Shown in pieces: positions 8,466 through 17,005 of a DNA stretch of 23,308 nt. Position 1 is the first letter of the stretch; every line of letters begins with the position of its first letter. Location of the stretch: contig DHBY01000077.1 in assembly GCA_002398845.1 (NCBI GenBank), positions 1 to 23,308 on the forward strand. Reading direction: 5' to 3'. A model generated the notes under the pieces. It ran no database searches, had not been told where the DNA came from, and worked only from the letters and a program-made list of their open reading frames with translations. The stretch is from Firmicutes bacterium UBA4916. GTDB taxonomy: Bacteria; Bacillota; Clostridia; Tissierellales; Tepidimicrobiaceae. A program made the position numbers and the translations under genes.

Positions 8466-8954
8466 TTATTTAAATGATTCATCAAATGTTTTTTCTATTT
8501 TATCTGCATCTTCAGAGATAACGAAAAGAATATAGTTATCCTTTGTCTTTAGTACATGTTTTTCTATTAAATAATATTCATCAGGAAGATAATCTTTAAA
8601 ATTTGCAGCTTGACTATCTATTCTCGCAGAGATTTTAGCTTTAATATCATCCATTTTACTAGAATCTTTAACTTTCATTACTAATATCTCATTAGCTTCT
8701 ATATTTGTTGAAGGAGTATATAGCACAAAGTCTTCTAAATCTTCACTATTAATATCATATAATTTTTTTAATTTTTCACTATTCCCTACATTCATATTTG
8801 ATATATCAACGGATTTCTTTATTTTTTCATCTATATCTTTAACTGAAACATTTTTATCTGTAGGTTTACTTGAAGAGCAGCTTGTCAAAGTAAATATTAA
8901 TAAGCTGCATAAAATGATTGCATAAAATATCTTTTTAAATCTTTTTTTGGTCAT
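8466..8954 (-). CDS. DUF4358-like lipoprotein
   Basis: A 162-residue lipoprotein: basic start MTKKRFKK, hydrophobic core and lipobox LTSC with Cys26. The mature part, with DLEDFVLYTPSTN, EILVMKVKD and a central run around KISARIDSQ, fits my memory of DUF4358, a family of unknown function frequently found in Clostridia next to MBOAT/DHHW genes. It lies 42 nt upstream of the MBOAT gene and 32 nt after the SGNH gene, so it is very likely part of the same operon and may be an accessory of the surface O-acylation machinery. No catalytic motif is visible. Confidence 0.75.
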   Translation of the reverse strand: MTKKRFKKIFYAIILCSLLIFTLTSCSSSKPTDKNVSVKDIDEKIKKSVDISNMNVGNSEKLKKLYDINSEDLEDFVLYTPSTNIEANEILVMKVKDSSKMDDIKAKISARIDSQAANFKDYLPDEYYLIEKHVLKTKDNYILFVISEDADKIEKTFDESFK

Positions 8955-8986
8955 ATTTATCTACTCCTTCTATTTTTGATTTAATC

Positions 8987-9847
8987 TTACTTAGTATTTT
9001 CTATTAAATAATCCAACCATAGTTTATAAAATTTGTACTTTACATGTATTCCATCAGGTTCTAGTAAATCCATGTCGTCATCTAAAATTGACCTAATATT
9101 TAAGTATTGAAGATTGTCATCCTTTGCCATACTCATTAAAGCTTGATTAAAATCATCTACGTTTTCATTGGTCAACAAGGGCTTTTTGTTCTTAACCTTT
9201 GGAGCCACAGGAAGTATGGATTGAATATATATATTTGAATCAGGCAACTTAATCTTAATAGCTTGTATAAGTTCTCTGTAATCCTTTATAAAGTCCTCAC
9301 TACTTTCACCAGTAAGGATATCGTTCATCCCAAACATAATATATATATTTTTAGGCTGCGTTTTAACTATATCCTCTATTTTTTTTTTTGCTTCTTTGGA
9401 AGTCAAACCTAACTTGGCTACTACATGAGACTCATCTAAAAACTCATAAAAAGAAATACTATCCGTAATAGAGTCTCCAAGAAACAAATCATCTTTAAAA
9501 GTTTCTTTATATTCACTAGGTTTACTAGAATTATCATCTGCATTTGCCTGTGGTACATTTTCTTCTACTTTGTCCACCTTTTTTTCATCTTTTGGACTTC
9601 CTTTTTCTAAAGGTATACCATCTTCATTATTTGGATTCTTTACATCTTCTACTGGATTATCAGTTTTTTTATCCTTATTTGTATCTATATATGTCTCTAA
9701 ACTTTTACTTGAATCTATGTTTTTATCATTATGATTTTTAGCAAGTATTTTTTTTGATACATTTGTAATAAGTAAAGTTATGACAACAAATACTAATAAT
9801 GATATGGTAAACCTTTTAAAATTGACTTTCACCTTAACTTTTTTCAT
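8987..9847 (-). CDS. SGNH/GDSL-type esterase, membrane-anchored
   Basis: 286 residues: a single membrane segment (about 13-29), a low-complexity charged linker (about 38-115), and an SGNH hydrolase domain. Block I is FLGDSIT with Ser126 (122-128), block III is GMND (173-176) and block V is DGIH with the Asp265/His268 pair. This is the catalytic layout of extracytoplasmic esterases and acetyltransferases. As the first gene of the minus-strand run with DUF4358, MBOAT and DHHW, it probably acts on the same surface polymer, either removing or transferring acyl groups. Start: ATG at 9847 has GGAGG 6 nt upstream; the frame extends upstream to 9961 but the extra 38 residues lack a ribosome binding site and overlap a TATAAT-like box (9955-9950). 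Confidence 0.85.
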   Translation of the reverse strand: MKKVKVKVNFKRFTISLLVFVVITLLITNVSKKILAKNHNDKNIDSSKSLETYIDTNKDKKTDNPVEDVKNPNNEDGIPLEKGSPKDEKKVDKVEENVPQANADDNSSKPSEYKETFKDDLFLGDSITDSISFYEFLDESHVVAKLGLTSKEAKKKIEDIVKTQPKNIYIMFGMNDILTGESSEDFIKDYRELIQAIKIKLPDSNIYIQSILPVAPKVKNKKPLLTNENVDDFNQALMSMAKDDNLQYLNIRSILDDDMDLLEPDGIHVKYKFYKLWLDYLIENTK

Positions 9848-10081
9848 GCTTTGCCTCCAATATGATATAGCCCTTAGTATTAAATCTATGCTTTTAGATA
9901 TAGTTTTATTATTTATTGGAAAATTATTTTTCATAAGCCTTTCTAATATATTATAATACAAATTACATTAAAAATGGTTAAATAAAAATTACAAATCGGC
10001 TAAGTTTCACGTTTTTTCAAGGTACTTCTTACCAATGTAAGCTTATGTTGTTAACTTAGTTATCATTAAACCAAATTTCCA

Positions 10082-11197
10082 TTATTGGCTATTTACGTTT
10101 TTAAATATTTTACTCCTTAAAAGATATACTATAAGAGCTATTAAAGGAATTATCAACATTGAAATAATGGACATAATTAGTGTAATATCTTCAGTACTTT
10201 TTGGAGTTCCTATTATAGAATGTCTATCTTTTATAATTATAGATGATATAAATATAATAATTCCTATAGGTATTATGTAAGATTTGTTTTCTTTTCTTTT
10301 GGTAGTTTGGCTTAAAGCAACGGTGGTAAAGTACAAATATCCAGATATCTTACCTATATTCCCTGCAATCCAAGATACTACATACAATGATTCAATCCTC
10401 TGTATAAAATCAAGTAAATTAATAAGCCTAGTATATGTAAAAGACGGAAAATTGTCATGCTTTGCCTGCTCTACCCCTAGGGCTGCTTGGCTAGCAATAA
10501 CAACAATAGTAACTATTAGTATAGAATATATAAGAGATTTAAGAAATATCTTGTTAAATTCTTCTTTTTTTTCTAGATGAGGAGTTATCATAGCTAAAAT
10601 CAAAACATCTGAAAACTTAAAAGCAAAATCTATTGCACCAATATTAATAGACTTAAATGTTGAATCGCTAAGTATTGGCAGCAAAACAGTAAGGTCCATA
10701 TTTTTATATCCTAATACTAAAATTAGAAATATAATCCCAATTATAAAAGGAACAATTATCTCTGCTCCTCGTGCTATTGACTCTAACCCTTTACTAGCAA
10801 TATAAGTACATGTAGTTATCATGAACAAGCTAGTCACCCATACTGGAGTTTCTGGAAATACAGTACTCCCCAACATTTCCAACAAAGTTGAAACAAAAAT
10901 AGTACAAGATGTCAAAAATGAAACAGTATAGAAAAATCCAACAAGTTTTCCTATGAATTTCCCAAATATCTTTTCCATATATTCTATTATAGTTAAATTA
11001 TTGAATTTATTGCTTAGAAATAAAATAGGCAAATATATTAAAATAGTATAAGGTATGGATAATAAAAGAGCAATCCAAACATCCTGATTTCCTGGTGGTG
11101 TATTTATAGCTGGTCCATATGTAAAAGCAATGATCATCCTATAAATTATTATTAATAAGATTATTTGATAAGAAGATACTTTCTTTATTTTTTCCAT
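10082..11197 (-). CDS. GerA-family germinant receptor, B subunit (GerAB/GerKB-type)
   Basis: 371 residues with about ten membrane helices, the spore germination subfamily of APC transporters that contributes the germinant-sensing part of GerA-type receptors in the spore inner membrane. Family marks include the N-terminal SSYQIILLIIIYRMI segment, ASKGLESIARGAEI (about 135-148) and the FIQRIESLYVVSWI motif, close to the family's F-x-R-I-E-x-L. Start: ATG at 11197 with AAGGGG upstream; an extension to 11230 would overlap the C-subunit gene and is not favoured. The stop of the C-subunit gene lies 1 nt before this start, so the two are translationally coupled. Paralogue type cannot be decided. Confidence 0.9.
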   Translation of the reverse strand: MEKIKKVSSYQIILLIIIYRMIIAFTYGPAINTPPGNQDVWIALLLSIPYTILIYLPILFLSNKFNNLTIIEYMEKIFGKFIGKLVGFFYTVSFLTSCTIFVSTLLEMLGSTVFPETPVWVTSLFMITTCTYIASKGLESIARGAEIIVPFIIGIIFLILVLGYKNMDLTVLLPILSDSTFKSINIGAIDFAFKFSDVLILAMITPHLEKKEEFNKIFLKSLIYSILIVTIVVIASQAALGVEQAKHDNFPSFTYTRLINLLDFIQRIESLYVVSWIAGNIGKISGYLYFTTVALSQTTKRKENKSYIIPIGIIIFISSIIIKDRHSIIGTPKSTEDITLIMSIISMLIIPLIALIVYLLRSKIFKNVNSQ

Positions 11198-11198
11198 G

Positions 11199-12473
11199 CT
11201 ATTTCCCCTTAATTCTTTTAGTAGGTACATTTATTAATCCTGTTCTAACTATATTTACATTAACTTCTACATCCAAATTTGCTTCTTGAAATATATCATG
11301 CCAATTATCCTTTATTTTTGCCCATTCTTTAGGATATTTCCTATGAAAAAGCGTTCCGAAGCCAAAGATATCACTTTTCAAATCTTTTTGTGCTTTAAAG
11401 AAAGCCTTCTCTACTTCTTTTTTTATTTCCTTGGCACAAGCATTCTGCAGTACTTCTAGCCCCTCTTCTTTTGAAATATCTAAATCCCCTATGACTTCCC
11501 CTACTATACCTCTTAAGTCAATCTTCGTTTTAAACATTATTTCACCATCAACTATTTCTATATCATTTTTTGTTTTCGTTTTAACAATTTCTACTGTGCT
11601 CATAGGATTAATGGCCTTACTTATAGAAGCTGCCTCAGATGGTGAGGGGGGTGTAGGGGTAGAGTATTCATCTATATTAGTTATAGGAGTTGGAAATGCA
11701 ATAACTCCATCTTTTACTTTCCCAATAATAAAGTTTAGACCTCTTGTCTCTTCGCCATTTAGATATCCCACTAACTTTTCCTTATGAAATGCAGCAGTCC
11801 CTTCACTGGAAATTTCATGGACTGCCCCTTTTGATTTATCTGCTATTGTGTCTTCTGGTTTATTTGCTAATTTTTTTTCTTTTTTTTCTATTACTCCTAA
11901 AATTGGCTGTCGTCCTACATCATAGTAATTCCTTAGATATTCAAATAAAGTAATTTGTGTAATCTTTGAAGTATATTTTTGGTTTTCTATTAATCGCAAA
12001 ATATAATTGCCTGGTATATCTTCAATTCCGCCGCTAATTCCCATTACATCATAGGCCTTGCTTCCCTTTGCAACAACTAAATAGGCTGTTTCTCTATGTT
12101 CTTGATCTCTTTGTAAAAAGTCTATATAATCTGTCATACCTTTTTTAGCAAGTTCTTCACCTATTATATAAACTTTAGTATGTGATACAAATAATTTTCT
12201 ATCAAAATCTAAAGTTGCATTTCTTATGGCTTCAAAAACACTTTTCCCTACACCTTGAATATATTTTACGGTAATCTCTTTTCCCTTACCACTTTCCGAC
12301 TTAAGGGCTGAAGGCTTTATTACTTCTGAAGTAATTATAATATTATCGTTTTCAATGTCTATACCCATTACTAAGTTAATTCCCAAAGTATTAAGCTCCC
12401 TAGCATCCCAGCAGCCAGTCAATATAAAGGTTAGCATTATAATAATATTTAATAATAATATTTCTTTTCTCAT
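11199..12473 (-). CDS. GerA-family germinant receptor, C subunit lipoprotein (GerAC/GerKC-type)
   Basis: 424 residues starting with a lipoprotein signal, LTGCWDARELN, Cys21 being the lipidated residue; the CWD-x-x-E-L-N start is a hallmark of GerAC proteins. Other family features: GKSVFEAIRNATLDFDRKLF (about 75-94) with a following SHTKVYIIGEE, and a C-terminal domain ending in a beta strand rich in V-N-V. A Thr/Pro/Ser-rich linker (STPTPPSPS) sits near the middle. The C subunit is anchored on the outer face of the spore inner membrane and is needed for receptor function. The gene begins 4 nt after the A-subunit stop, giving the order A-C-B as in gerK operons of many clostridia. Confidence 0.92.
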   Translation of the reverse strand: MRKEILLLNIIIMLTFILTGCWDARELNTLGINLVMGIDIENDNIIITSEVIKPSALKSESGKGKEITVKYIQGVGKSVFEAIRNATLDFDRKLFVSHTKVYIIGEELAKKGMTDYIDFLQRDQEHRETAYLVVAKGSKAYDVMGISGGIEDIPGNYILRLIENQKYTSKITQITLFEYLRNYYDVGRQPILGVIEKKEKKLANKPEDTIADKSKGAVHEISSEGTAAFHKEKLVGYLNGEETRGLNFIIGKVKDGVIAFPTPITNIDEYSTPTPPSPSEAASISKAINPMSTVEIVKTKTKNDIEIVDGEIMFKTKIDLRGIVGEVIGDLDISKEEGLEVLQNACAKEIKKEVEKAFFKAQKDLKSDIFGFGTLFHRKYPKEWAKIKDNWHDIFQEANLDVEVNVNIVRTGLINVPTKRIKGK

Positions 12474-12477
12474 ATAT

Positions 12478-13917
12478 TCACTTCTTTCGTATACTCCCTC
12501 GTCTCCTGATGTTCTTTTTTTCTAAGGCTTTTGGTCTAAATATAAAGGACTTTAAAGGAAAACGAATTATAGAATCTTTAAGTCCCTCTCTATCTGTAGG
12601 GGTCAGAGGAAAACCATAAGAAACTCCAAATGACTCTAAAGATAAGGCTTGAATAATTATAACAATTACCCCACAGGTAATACCATATAAGCCCATGAAT
12701 CCACCTAATATTAAAATAAATAATCTATACCAAGATATTGCATCAGATAAAGAGGCAACAGTAAACTCCGAAATAGCAGTAGCAGCAATAACTATTACCA
12801 TAGGAGCACTTACTATTCCAGCTGCTACAGCTGCCTGCCCTAATACTAAAGCCCCTACTATACCTATTGTTGAACCAAAAACTTTTGGAATTCTAACACC
12901 TGATTCCTTTATTAATTCTAGCATTAAGAGCATCAAAAGGGCCTCAATTATTGCAGGAAAAGGGACTTCTTCCCTTGCCCCTGCCATTGTAATTAAAAGG
13001 ACAGTTGGTATCATCTCCTGATGAAAAGTCTGCAATGCAACATAAAACCCGGGTAAGGTTATGCTTATAAACAAACTAAATATCCTCAATACTCTTAAAT
13101 AGGTAGCATAATATGGCCTTAAATAATAATCTTCGCTGGTTTGAATACCCTCAATAAAAAGCTTAGGTATAGTAAGTGCATGGGGGGATCCATCGCAAAA
13201 TATAGCTATTCTTCCTTCTAGTAATTTTCCGGTCACTACATCTGGTTTTTGAGTATTTCCAATGGTAGAAATAAGTGAATATGGATTATCTTCAATGTAT
13301 TGTTCTATATATCCACTTTCCAATATACTATCTGTGTCTATTTTTTCTATTCTTAACTTTACTTCCTTCAATACATCTTCATTTACTACTCCTTGTATAT
13401 AAGCTATAGAAACTTTAGTCTTCGTTTGTCTACCTAATGTATAATCTTCAAAAACCAAATCATTGCTTCTTATCCTTCGTCTTAACAATGATTTATTAAT
13501 TAAAATATCTTCTACAAAACCTTCCTTTGGGCCTCTTACAACAGCCTCTGCAGCTGGCTCTTCTACTGCTCTTCTTTCCCATTTATTCAAATTTACAATA
13601 TAGGATTGACTAATTCCATCTATAAATATTGCTGCACTGCCATAGTTCAAAACATTTGCTATATCTTTTAGGGAGATTTCCTCTTCAACATTGGATACAT
13701 ATATTATCTTTTTTATATCTTTTGATTTCTCTAAATTTAATATTATTGGTTTGATTATATCTCTATCAAGTAAATCTTTATCTATTAAACCTTCTATATA
13801 GCATATCATTATCTTTATATTTGATTTAGTTTCAAACTCATAGGTTACTAAATCACTGGTATTATAAAAAATATTTCTTATTTCTTGCTTATTTTTATCA
13901 ATTTTTTTTGAAATCAT
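12478..13917 (-). CDS. GerA-family germinant receptor, A subunit (GerAA/GerKA-type)
   Basis: 479 residues: a large soluble N-terminal domain (about 1-275) and a C-terminal block of five or so membrane helices followed by a basic tail ending KNIRRRGSIRKK. Family signatures are RGPKEGFVEDILINKSLLRR (148-167), matching the GPRESFTEDLRTNISLIRRR-type motif, and EVPFPAIIEALLMLLMLELI with ESGVRIPK. The A subunit forms an oligomeric membrane complex reported to act as a germinant-gated ion channel in Bacillus. A good AAAGGATGG lies upstream of the ATG. The gene heads the operon and is divergent from the LysM gene; forespore (sigma-G) expression would be expected, but I found no convincing sigma-G promoter in the 139-nt gap. 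Confidence 0.93.
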   Translation of the reverse strand: MISKKIDKNKQEIRNIFYNTSDLVTYEFETKSNIKIMICYIEGLIDKDLLDRDIIKPIILNLEKSKDIKKIIYVSNVEEEISLKDIANVLNYGSAAIFIDGISQSYIVNLNKWERRAVEEPAAEAVVRGPKEGFVEDILINKSLLRRRIRSNDLVFEDYTLGRQTKTKVSIAYIQGVVNEDVLKEVKLRIEKIDTDSILESGYIEQYIEDNPYSLISTIGNTQKPDVVTGKLLEGRIAIFCDGSPHALTIPKLFIEGIQTSEDYYLRPYYATYLRVLRIFSLFISITLPGFYVALQTFHQEMIPTVLLITMAGAREEVPFPAIIEALLMLLMLELIKESGVRIPKVFGSTIGIVGALVLGQAAVAAGIVSAPMVIVIAATAISEFTVASLSDAISWYRLFILILGGFMGLYGITCGVIVIIIQALSLESFGVSYGFPLTPTDREGLKDSIIRFPLKSFIFRPKALEKKNIRRRGSIRKK

Positions 13918-14056
13918 CTATACCATCCTTTTTTATTACTACTTTGATTTAGTATCACCAACCTACCTAAGGATTATGACAGCAATTAAAAATATTATGA
14001 ACCAATTATATTTCCATTCAATATACTATATTAGAATGCTTAGAAAGGAGGATTTT

Positions 14057-14692
14057 ATGAACTATCATATAGTAAGAGCCGGAGATACTTTTTACAAACT
14101 GTCTCAAATGTATAATGTATCATTAGAGACAATTATTAGAGCCAATCCAGAAATAGATCCAAATATGTTGATAGTAGGTCAGATAATAAATATTCCCATA
14201 GGTCCTAAGGAAAAATACCCTAAGAATACTAATCAAAATATTGATTCAGATAATTCAACTATAGGAGAAAGCTTAAGTATTCAAAACCATTGGTCCACCC
14301 ATAAAAGCCAATCCTATAAGGTTTCTTTTGATTACCCATCAGAATGGGAAAAAATAATGGATGACTATTTTAAAGGAGATAATGGATTTTTTGTAGTTTC
14401 TACTATAAATTCTGATCTTCCCTTAGATGAAGTTTCTAGAAAAGAAACAAAGCAAGCCTTAAATCCTTATGGAGACAATCCAAGTATAAAAGAATTTAAA
14501 ATCCAAGGTCAAGATGCTAGTCTAATAATGCCATCAAATGATCAAGCTAAAGAAATGGATAATCAAGCAGGACTAATAGTAAAATACCCTGAATCAGCAC
14601 AAACCAATGATATAGAATCTGATTATGCAATAATCTGGGCAGATAAAAATTATATTGAAAGGATTAAAGATACATTAGAGTTTTTGGAGTAA
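14057..14692 (+). CDS. LysM-domain protein, no signal peptide
   Basis: 211 residues. A single LysM domain starts at once (residues 3-47: YHIVRAGDTFYKLSQMYNVS, then PEIDPNMLIVGQIINIP), followed by a Ser/Asn-rich linker and a second domain from about residue 85 beginning YKVSFDYPSEWEKI. That second domain resembles PsbP-like or surface domains found in clostridial proteins; I cannot name it. No signal peptide or membrane segment is seen, so the protein is either cytoplasmic or, as for SafA-type LysM proteins, assembled onto the spore from the mother cell. The divergent germinant receptor operon makes a spore role plausible, by context only. The ATG at 14057 has AAAGGAGG 6 nt upstream; the frame extends back to 13976 without such a site. 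Confidence 0.8.
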   Translation: MNYHIVRAGDTFYKLSQMYNVSLETIIRANPEIDPNMLIVGQIINIPIGPKEKYPKNTNQNIDSDNSTIGESLSIQNHWSTHKSQSYKVSFDYPSEWEKIMDDYFKGDNGFFVVSTINSDLPLDEVSRKETKQALNPYGDNPSIKEFKIQGQDASLIMPSNDQAKEMDNQAGLIVKYPESAQTNDIESDYAIIWADKNYIERIKDTLEFLE

Positions 14693-14710
14693 ACTTGAAG
14701 TATTATATAC

Positions 14711-14777
14711 TTAAAAAAAATACCTCCAAGTAGATAATCTAATTTTTAATTAATTAGACTGTCTACTTTGGAAGTAT
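14711..14777 (-). terminator. Rho-independent terminator of the pyr operon
   Basis: Long imperfect hairpin with 25-26 nt arms (14720-14744 and 14752-14777) pairing through ATACTTCC-AAGTAGA and TCTAATT blocks. On the minus strand the hairpin is followed by a run of eight T (14719-14712). It lies between the convergent pyrE and LysM genes; the plus-strand side lacks a T-run, so it serves mainly the pyr operon. Confidence 0.75.
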
Positions 14778-14785
14778 CATATCAT

Positions 14786-15349
14786 TTACTTCAGGGCTAT
14801 TTTTCTACTTCCAGGTTTAGCTATTGGCATGTTTTCTTTACACAGAGGGCATTCTTCTTTTTCATAGGTATTTATATTTAATTTCACGCCACTATAAATA
14901 GGATATTTGATGTCTCCGCTACTTCTATCTACAATGCAGCCAATTCCAACAATTTCTCCTCCAAAGTCTTCCACGACTTTTATTGCTTCATAGGAAGATT
15001 TGCCAGTAGTTACAACATCTTCTGCAATTAATACTCTTTGTCCTTTTTCTAGAGTGAATCCACGTCTTAACTTCATCACTCCATCTTCTCTTTCTACAAA
15101 TATACTTGGTTTCCCAGTTTGACGACCAAGTTCATAGCTTACGATTATGCCTCCCATGGCTGGTCCAACTACTATATCAAAGTCTATATCTTTCAATTTA
15201 TCTACTATTAATCTTACTGCCGCTTCAGCCTTATTAGGATACATTAAAAGTTTTGCACACTGAACATATCCATCACTATGTTTCCCCGATGAAAGTAAAA
15301 AATGACCTTCTAGCAATGCTCCTGTTTCCTTTAACATATCAATTAACAT
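14786..15349 (-). CDS. pyrE: Orotate phosphoribosyltransferase
   Basis: 187 residues. It converts orotate and PRPP to OMP, the fifth step of pyrimidine synthesis. The PRPP-binding loop is RVLIAEDVVTTGKSS (105-119), preceded by the VVGPAMGGIIVSYELGRQ segment (60-77) of type I phosphoribosyltransferases. The length and the C-terminal CPLC pair (Cys167, Cys170) suit the thermophile/clostridial PyrE branch. The ATG overlaps the pyrD stop (ATGTTAA), and GGGAGGG upstream lies inside pyrD. Last gene of the operon, 9 nt before the terminator hairpin. Confidence 0.95.
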   Translation of the reverse strand: MLIDMLKETGALLEGHFLLSSGKHSDGYVQCAKLLMYPNKAEAAVRLIVDKLKDIDFDIVVGPAMGGIIVSYELGRQTGKPSIFVEREDGVMKLRRGFTLEKGQRVLIAEDVVTTGKSSYEAIKVVEDFGGEIVGIGCIVDRSSGDIKYPIYSGVKLNINTYEKEECPLCKENMPIAKPGSRKIALK

Positions 15350-16263
15350 ATTATGTCCCTCCCAATTATTCCTCTTATTTCTTCAATAGATTTAATTTCT
15401 TCATCTTCCATGAACTTTTCTATGCCATGAATTATGTCTAAACATATATCTGGTTTTATAAAATTTCCACTTCCCACTTGTATAGCATGGGCTCCTGCCA
15501 TTATAAACTCTATGGCATCTTTATAATCTAATATACCTCCTATGCCTATAATAGGTATATCTACTGCTTTTGATACTTCATAGACCATTCTAAGGGCTAT
15601 GGGTTTTATACAAGGTCCAGATAAACCAGCTATGGTATTTTTAAACACAGGTTTTCTTGTATTTATATCTATGGCCATGCCGCTAAAGGTATTTACGAGG
15701 GATAATCCATCTGCTCCTGCCTTTTTACAGGATTCCGCCATTTGTACTATATTTTCGGCATTAGGGGATAATTTCACTATTAATGGCTTTTTGCATACAT
15801 CTTTTACTTCCGATACTACCTTATAGGCTATTTCAGATTTTATCCCAAAGGCCATACCCCCCTGTTTTACATTTGGACAGGATATATTTAGTTCAATTAT
15901 ATCTATATTGGTTTCGTTTAATTTTTCTATAGATTTAATATATTCATCTATAGTGCTTCCCCCTACATTAGCTAATATAACCGTATCCTGTTTTTCCATA
16001 AAGGGAAGTTCCTCTTCTATAAAACTATCTATTCCTGGATTTTGTAGACCTATGCTATTTAAGAGTCCACCTGTAACTTCATATATCCTTATACCTTGGT
16101 TTCCATCTTTTTTATTTAGTGTCAAACCTTTGGTACATATACCTCCTAGTTTTGATAATGGAAAATACTCTCCATACTCCCTTCCAAATCCAAAGGTTCC
16201 AGAGGCAGCAATTACAGGGTTTTTTAACTCCACTCCACATAAATTAACTTTTGTATTAATCAT
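15343..16263 (-). CDS. pyrD: Dihydroorotate dehydrogenase, class 1B catalytic subunit
   Basis: 306 residues. An FMN enzyme oxidising dihydroorotate to orotate, passing electrons through PyrK to NAD+. The class 1 catalytic cysteine is Cys129 in ELNISCPNVKQGG (124-136), in contrast to the Ser of class 2. The FMN phosphate-binding region is IPIIGIGGILDY with MAGAHAIQVGS about 20 residues later. The presence of pyrK directly upstream identifies it as type 1B (PyrDB). The ATG at 16263 overlaps the pyrK 3' end by 8 nt; GGAGGT upstream lies within pyrK, implying coupled translation of the two subunits. Confidence 0.96.
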   Translation of the reverse strand: MINTKVNLCGVELKNPVIAASGTFGFGREYGEYFPLSKLGGICTKGLTLNKKDGNQGIRIYEVTGGLLNSIGLQNPGIDSFIEEELPFMEKQDTVILANVGGSTIDEYIKSIEKLNETNIDIIELNISCPNVKQGGMAFGIKSEIAYKVVSEVKDVCKKPLIVKLSPNAENIVQMAESCKKAGADGLSLVNTFSGMAIDINTRKPVFKNTIAGLSGPCIKPIALRMVYEVSKAVDIPIIGIGGILDYKDAIEFIMAGAHAIQVGSGNFIKPDICLDIIHGIEKFMEDEEIKSIEEIRGIIGRDIIC

Positions 16264-17005
16264 GAAAAACTACCTCCTCTCCTAAAAAAACTGGCCCTTC
16301 CTTGCATACCCTTTTCATTCCAGAGATAGTTTCTATGGTACAGCCTAAGCAAGCCCCTACACCACAAGCCATCCTACTTTCCATAGATATATAAACAGAA
16401 ACTTTTTCTTTGCATATCTCTACTACTCTTCTCATCATTGGTATAGGTCCACAAGTCAATACTAAATCATATCTTTCTGGAATAAACAATTCTGTAACAA
16501 ATCCTTTATGTCCAATTGAGCCATCCTCTGTAGATATAAATACATTATTTACATGGTTTTTTATTTTCTCTACATAATATACCTCATTTCTAAATCCACA
16601 GTAAAAATCTATATTAGCATCTAATTTTTTTGTTAGATAAATCATAGGTGCTATTCCAATGCCACCAGAAATAATAGCAATATTTCCTTCCAAGTTCATA
16701 TTAAATCCATTGCCTAAAGGTCCTAGTAATTCTAATGTATCTCCTTTTTTTAATTTTGAGATAATATAGGTTCCCTTTCCCCTAATTTCATATAAAAAAG
16801 TAATCATATCACTAGAAACATCACATATGCTAATAGGCCGTGATAAAAATGGGTCTAGCCCCCAGCCCCTAATCATATAAAACTGGCCAGGTTCTCCGTA
16901 GTAAACATTAGAGGCAATCCCTTTTATTTCAATTTTTAATTCATATATATTGGTAGATATTTGATTATTAGAATGGATTATACCCTTAACATAAGGTTGC
17001 TTCAC
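16256..17005 (-). CDS. pyrK: Dihydroorotate dehydrogenase electron-transfer subunit
   Basis: 249 residues carrying FAD and a [2Fe-2S] cluster; it moves electrons from PyrD to NAD+. The FAD-binding motif is SRPISICD (55-62), the NAD-binding loop IISGGIGIAPM (111-121) with LTCGP at 183-187, and the iron-sulphur ligands are Cys214, Cys219, Cys222 and Cys234 in the C-x4-C-x2-C-x11-C pattern of PyrK. The start is GTG at 17005 with AAGGAGG 9 nt upstream, inside the end of pyrF (20-nt overlap). All ligands are present and the length is normal. Confidence 0.96.
   Translation of the reverse strand: MKQPYVKGIIHSNNQISTNIYELKIEIKGIASNVYYGEPGQFYMIRGWGLDPFLSRPISICDVSSDMITFLYEIRGKGTYIISKLKKGDTLELLGPLGNGFNMNLEGNIAIISGGIGIAPMIYLTKKLDANIDFYCGFRNEVYYVEKIKNHVNNVFISTEDGSIGHKGFVTELFIPERYDLVLTCGPIPMMRRVVEICKEKVSVYISMESRMACGVGACLGCTIETISGMKRVCKEGPVFLGEEVVFHD

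Noticed and set aside
9848..9961. N-terminal extension of the SGNH protein from 9961
   Set aside because: GGAGG stands correctly before the ATG at 9847; the upstream part has no ribosome binding site and covers a TATAAT-like box.
9848..10081. Terminator or small gene between the germinant receptor operon and the SGNH gene
   Set aside because: Only a 4-bp GGTA/TACC hairpin without a T-run and no plausible short frame with a ribosome binding site; nothing supportable beyond an isolated TATAAT-like box.
11431..11787. Plus-strand open frame of about 118 codons opposite the GerC-type gene
   Set aside because: Antisense to a clear lipoprotein gene with family motifs; no ribosome binding site and low-complexity composition.
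13918..14056. Sigma-G promoter for the germinant receptor operon
   Set aside because: CATAATA and GAATG occur on the minus strand but are about 15 nt apart rather than the expected 17-18; not convincing in AT-rich DNA.
15908..16285. Plus-strand open frame of about 125 codons opposite pyrD
   Set aside because: Shadow of a well-conserved enzyme gene; no ribosome binding site or recognisable domain.
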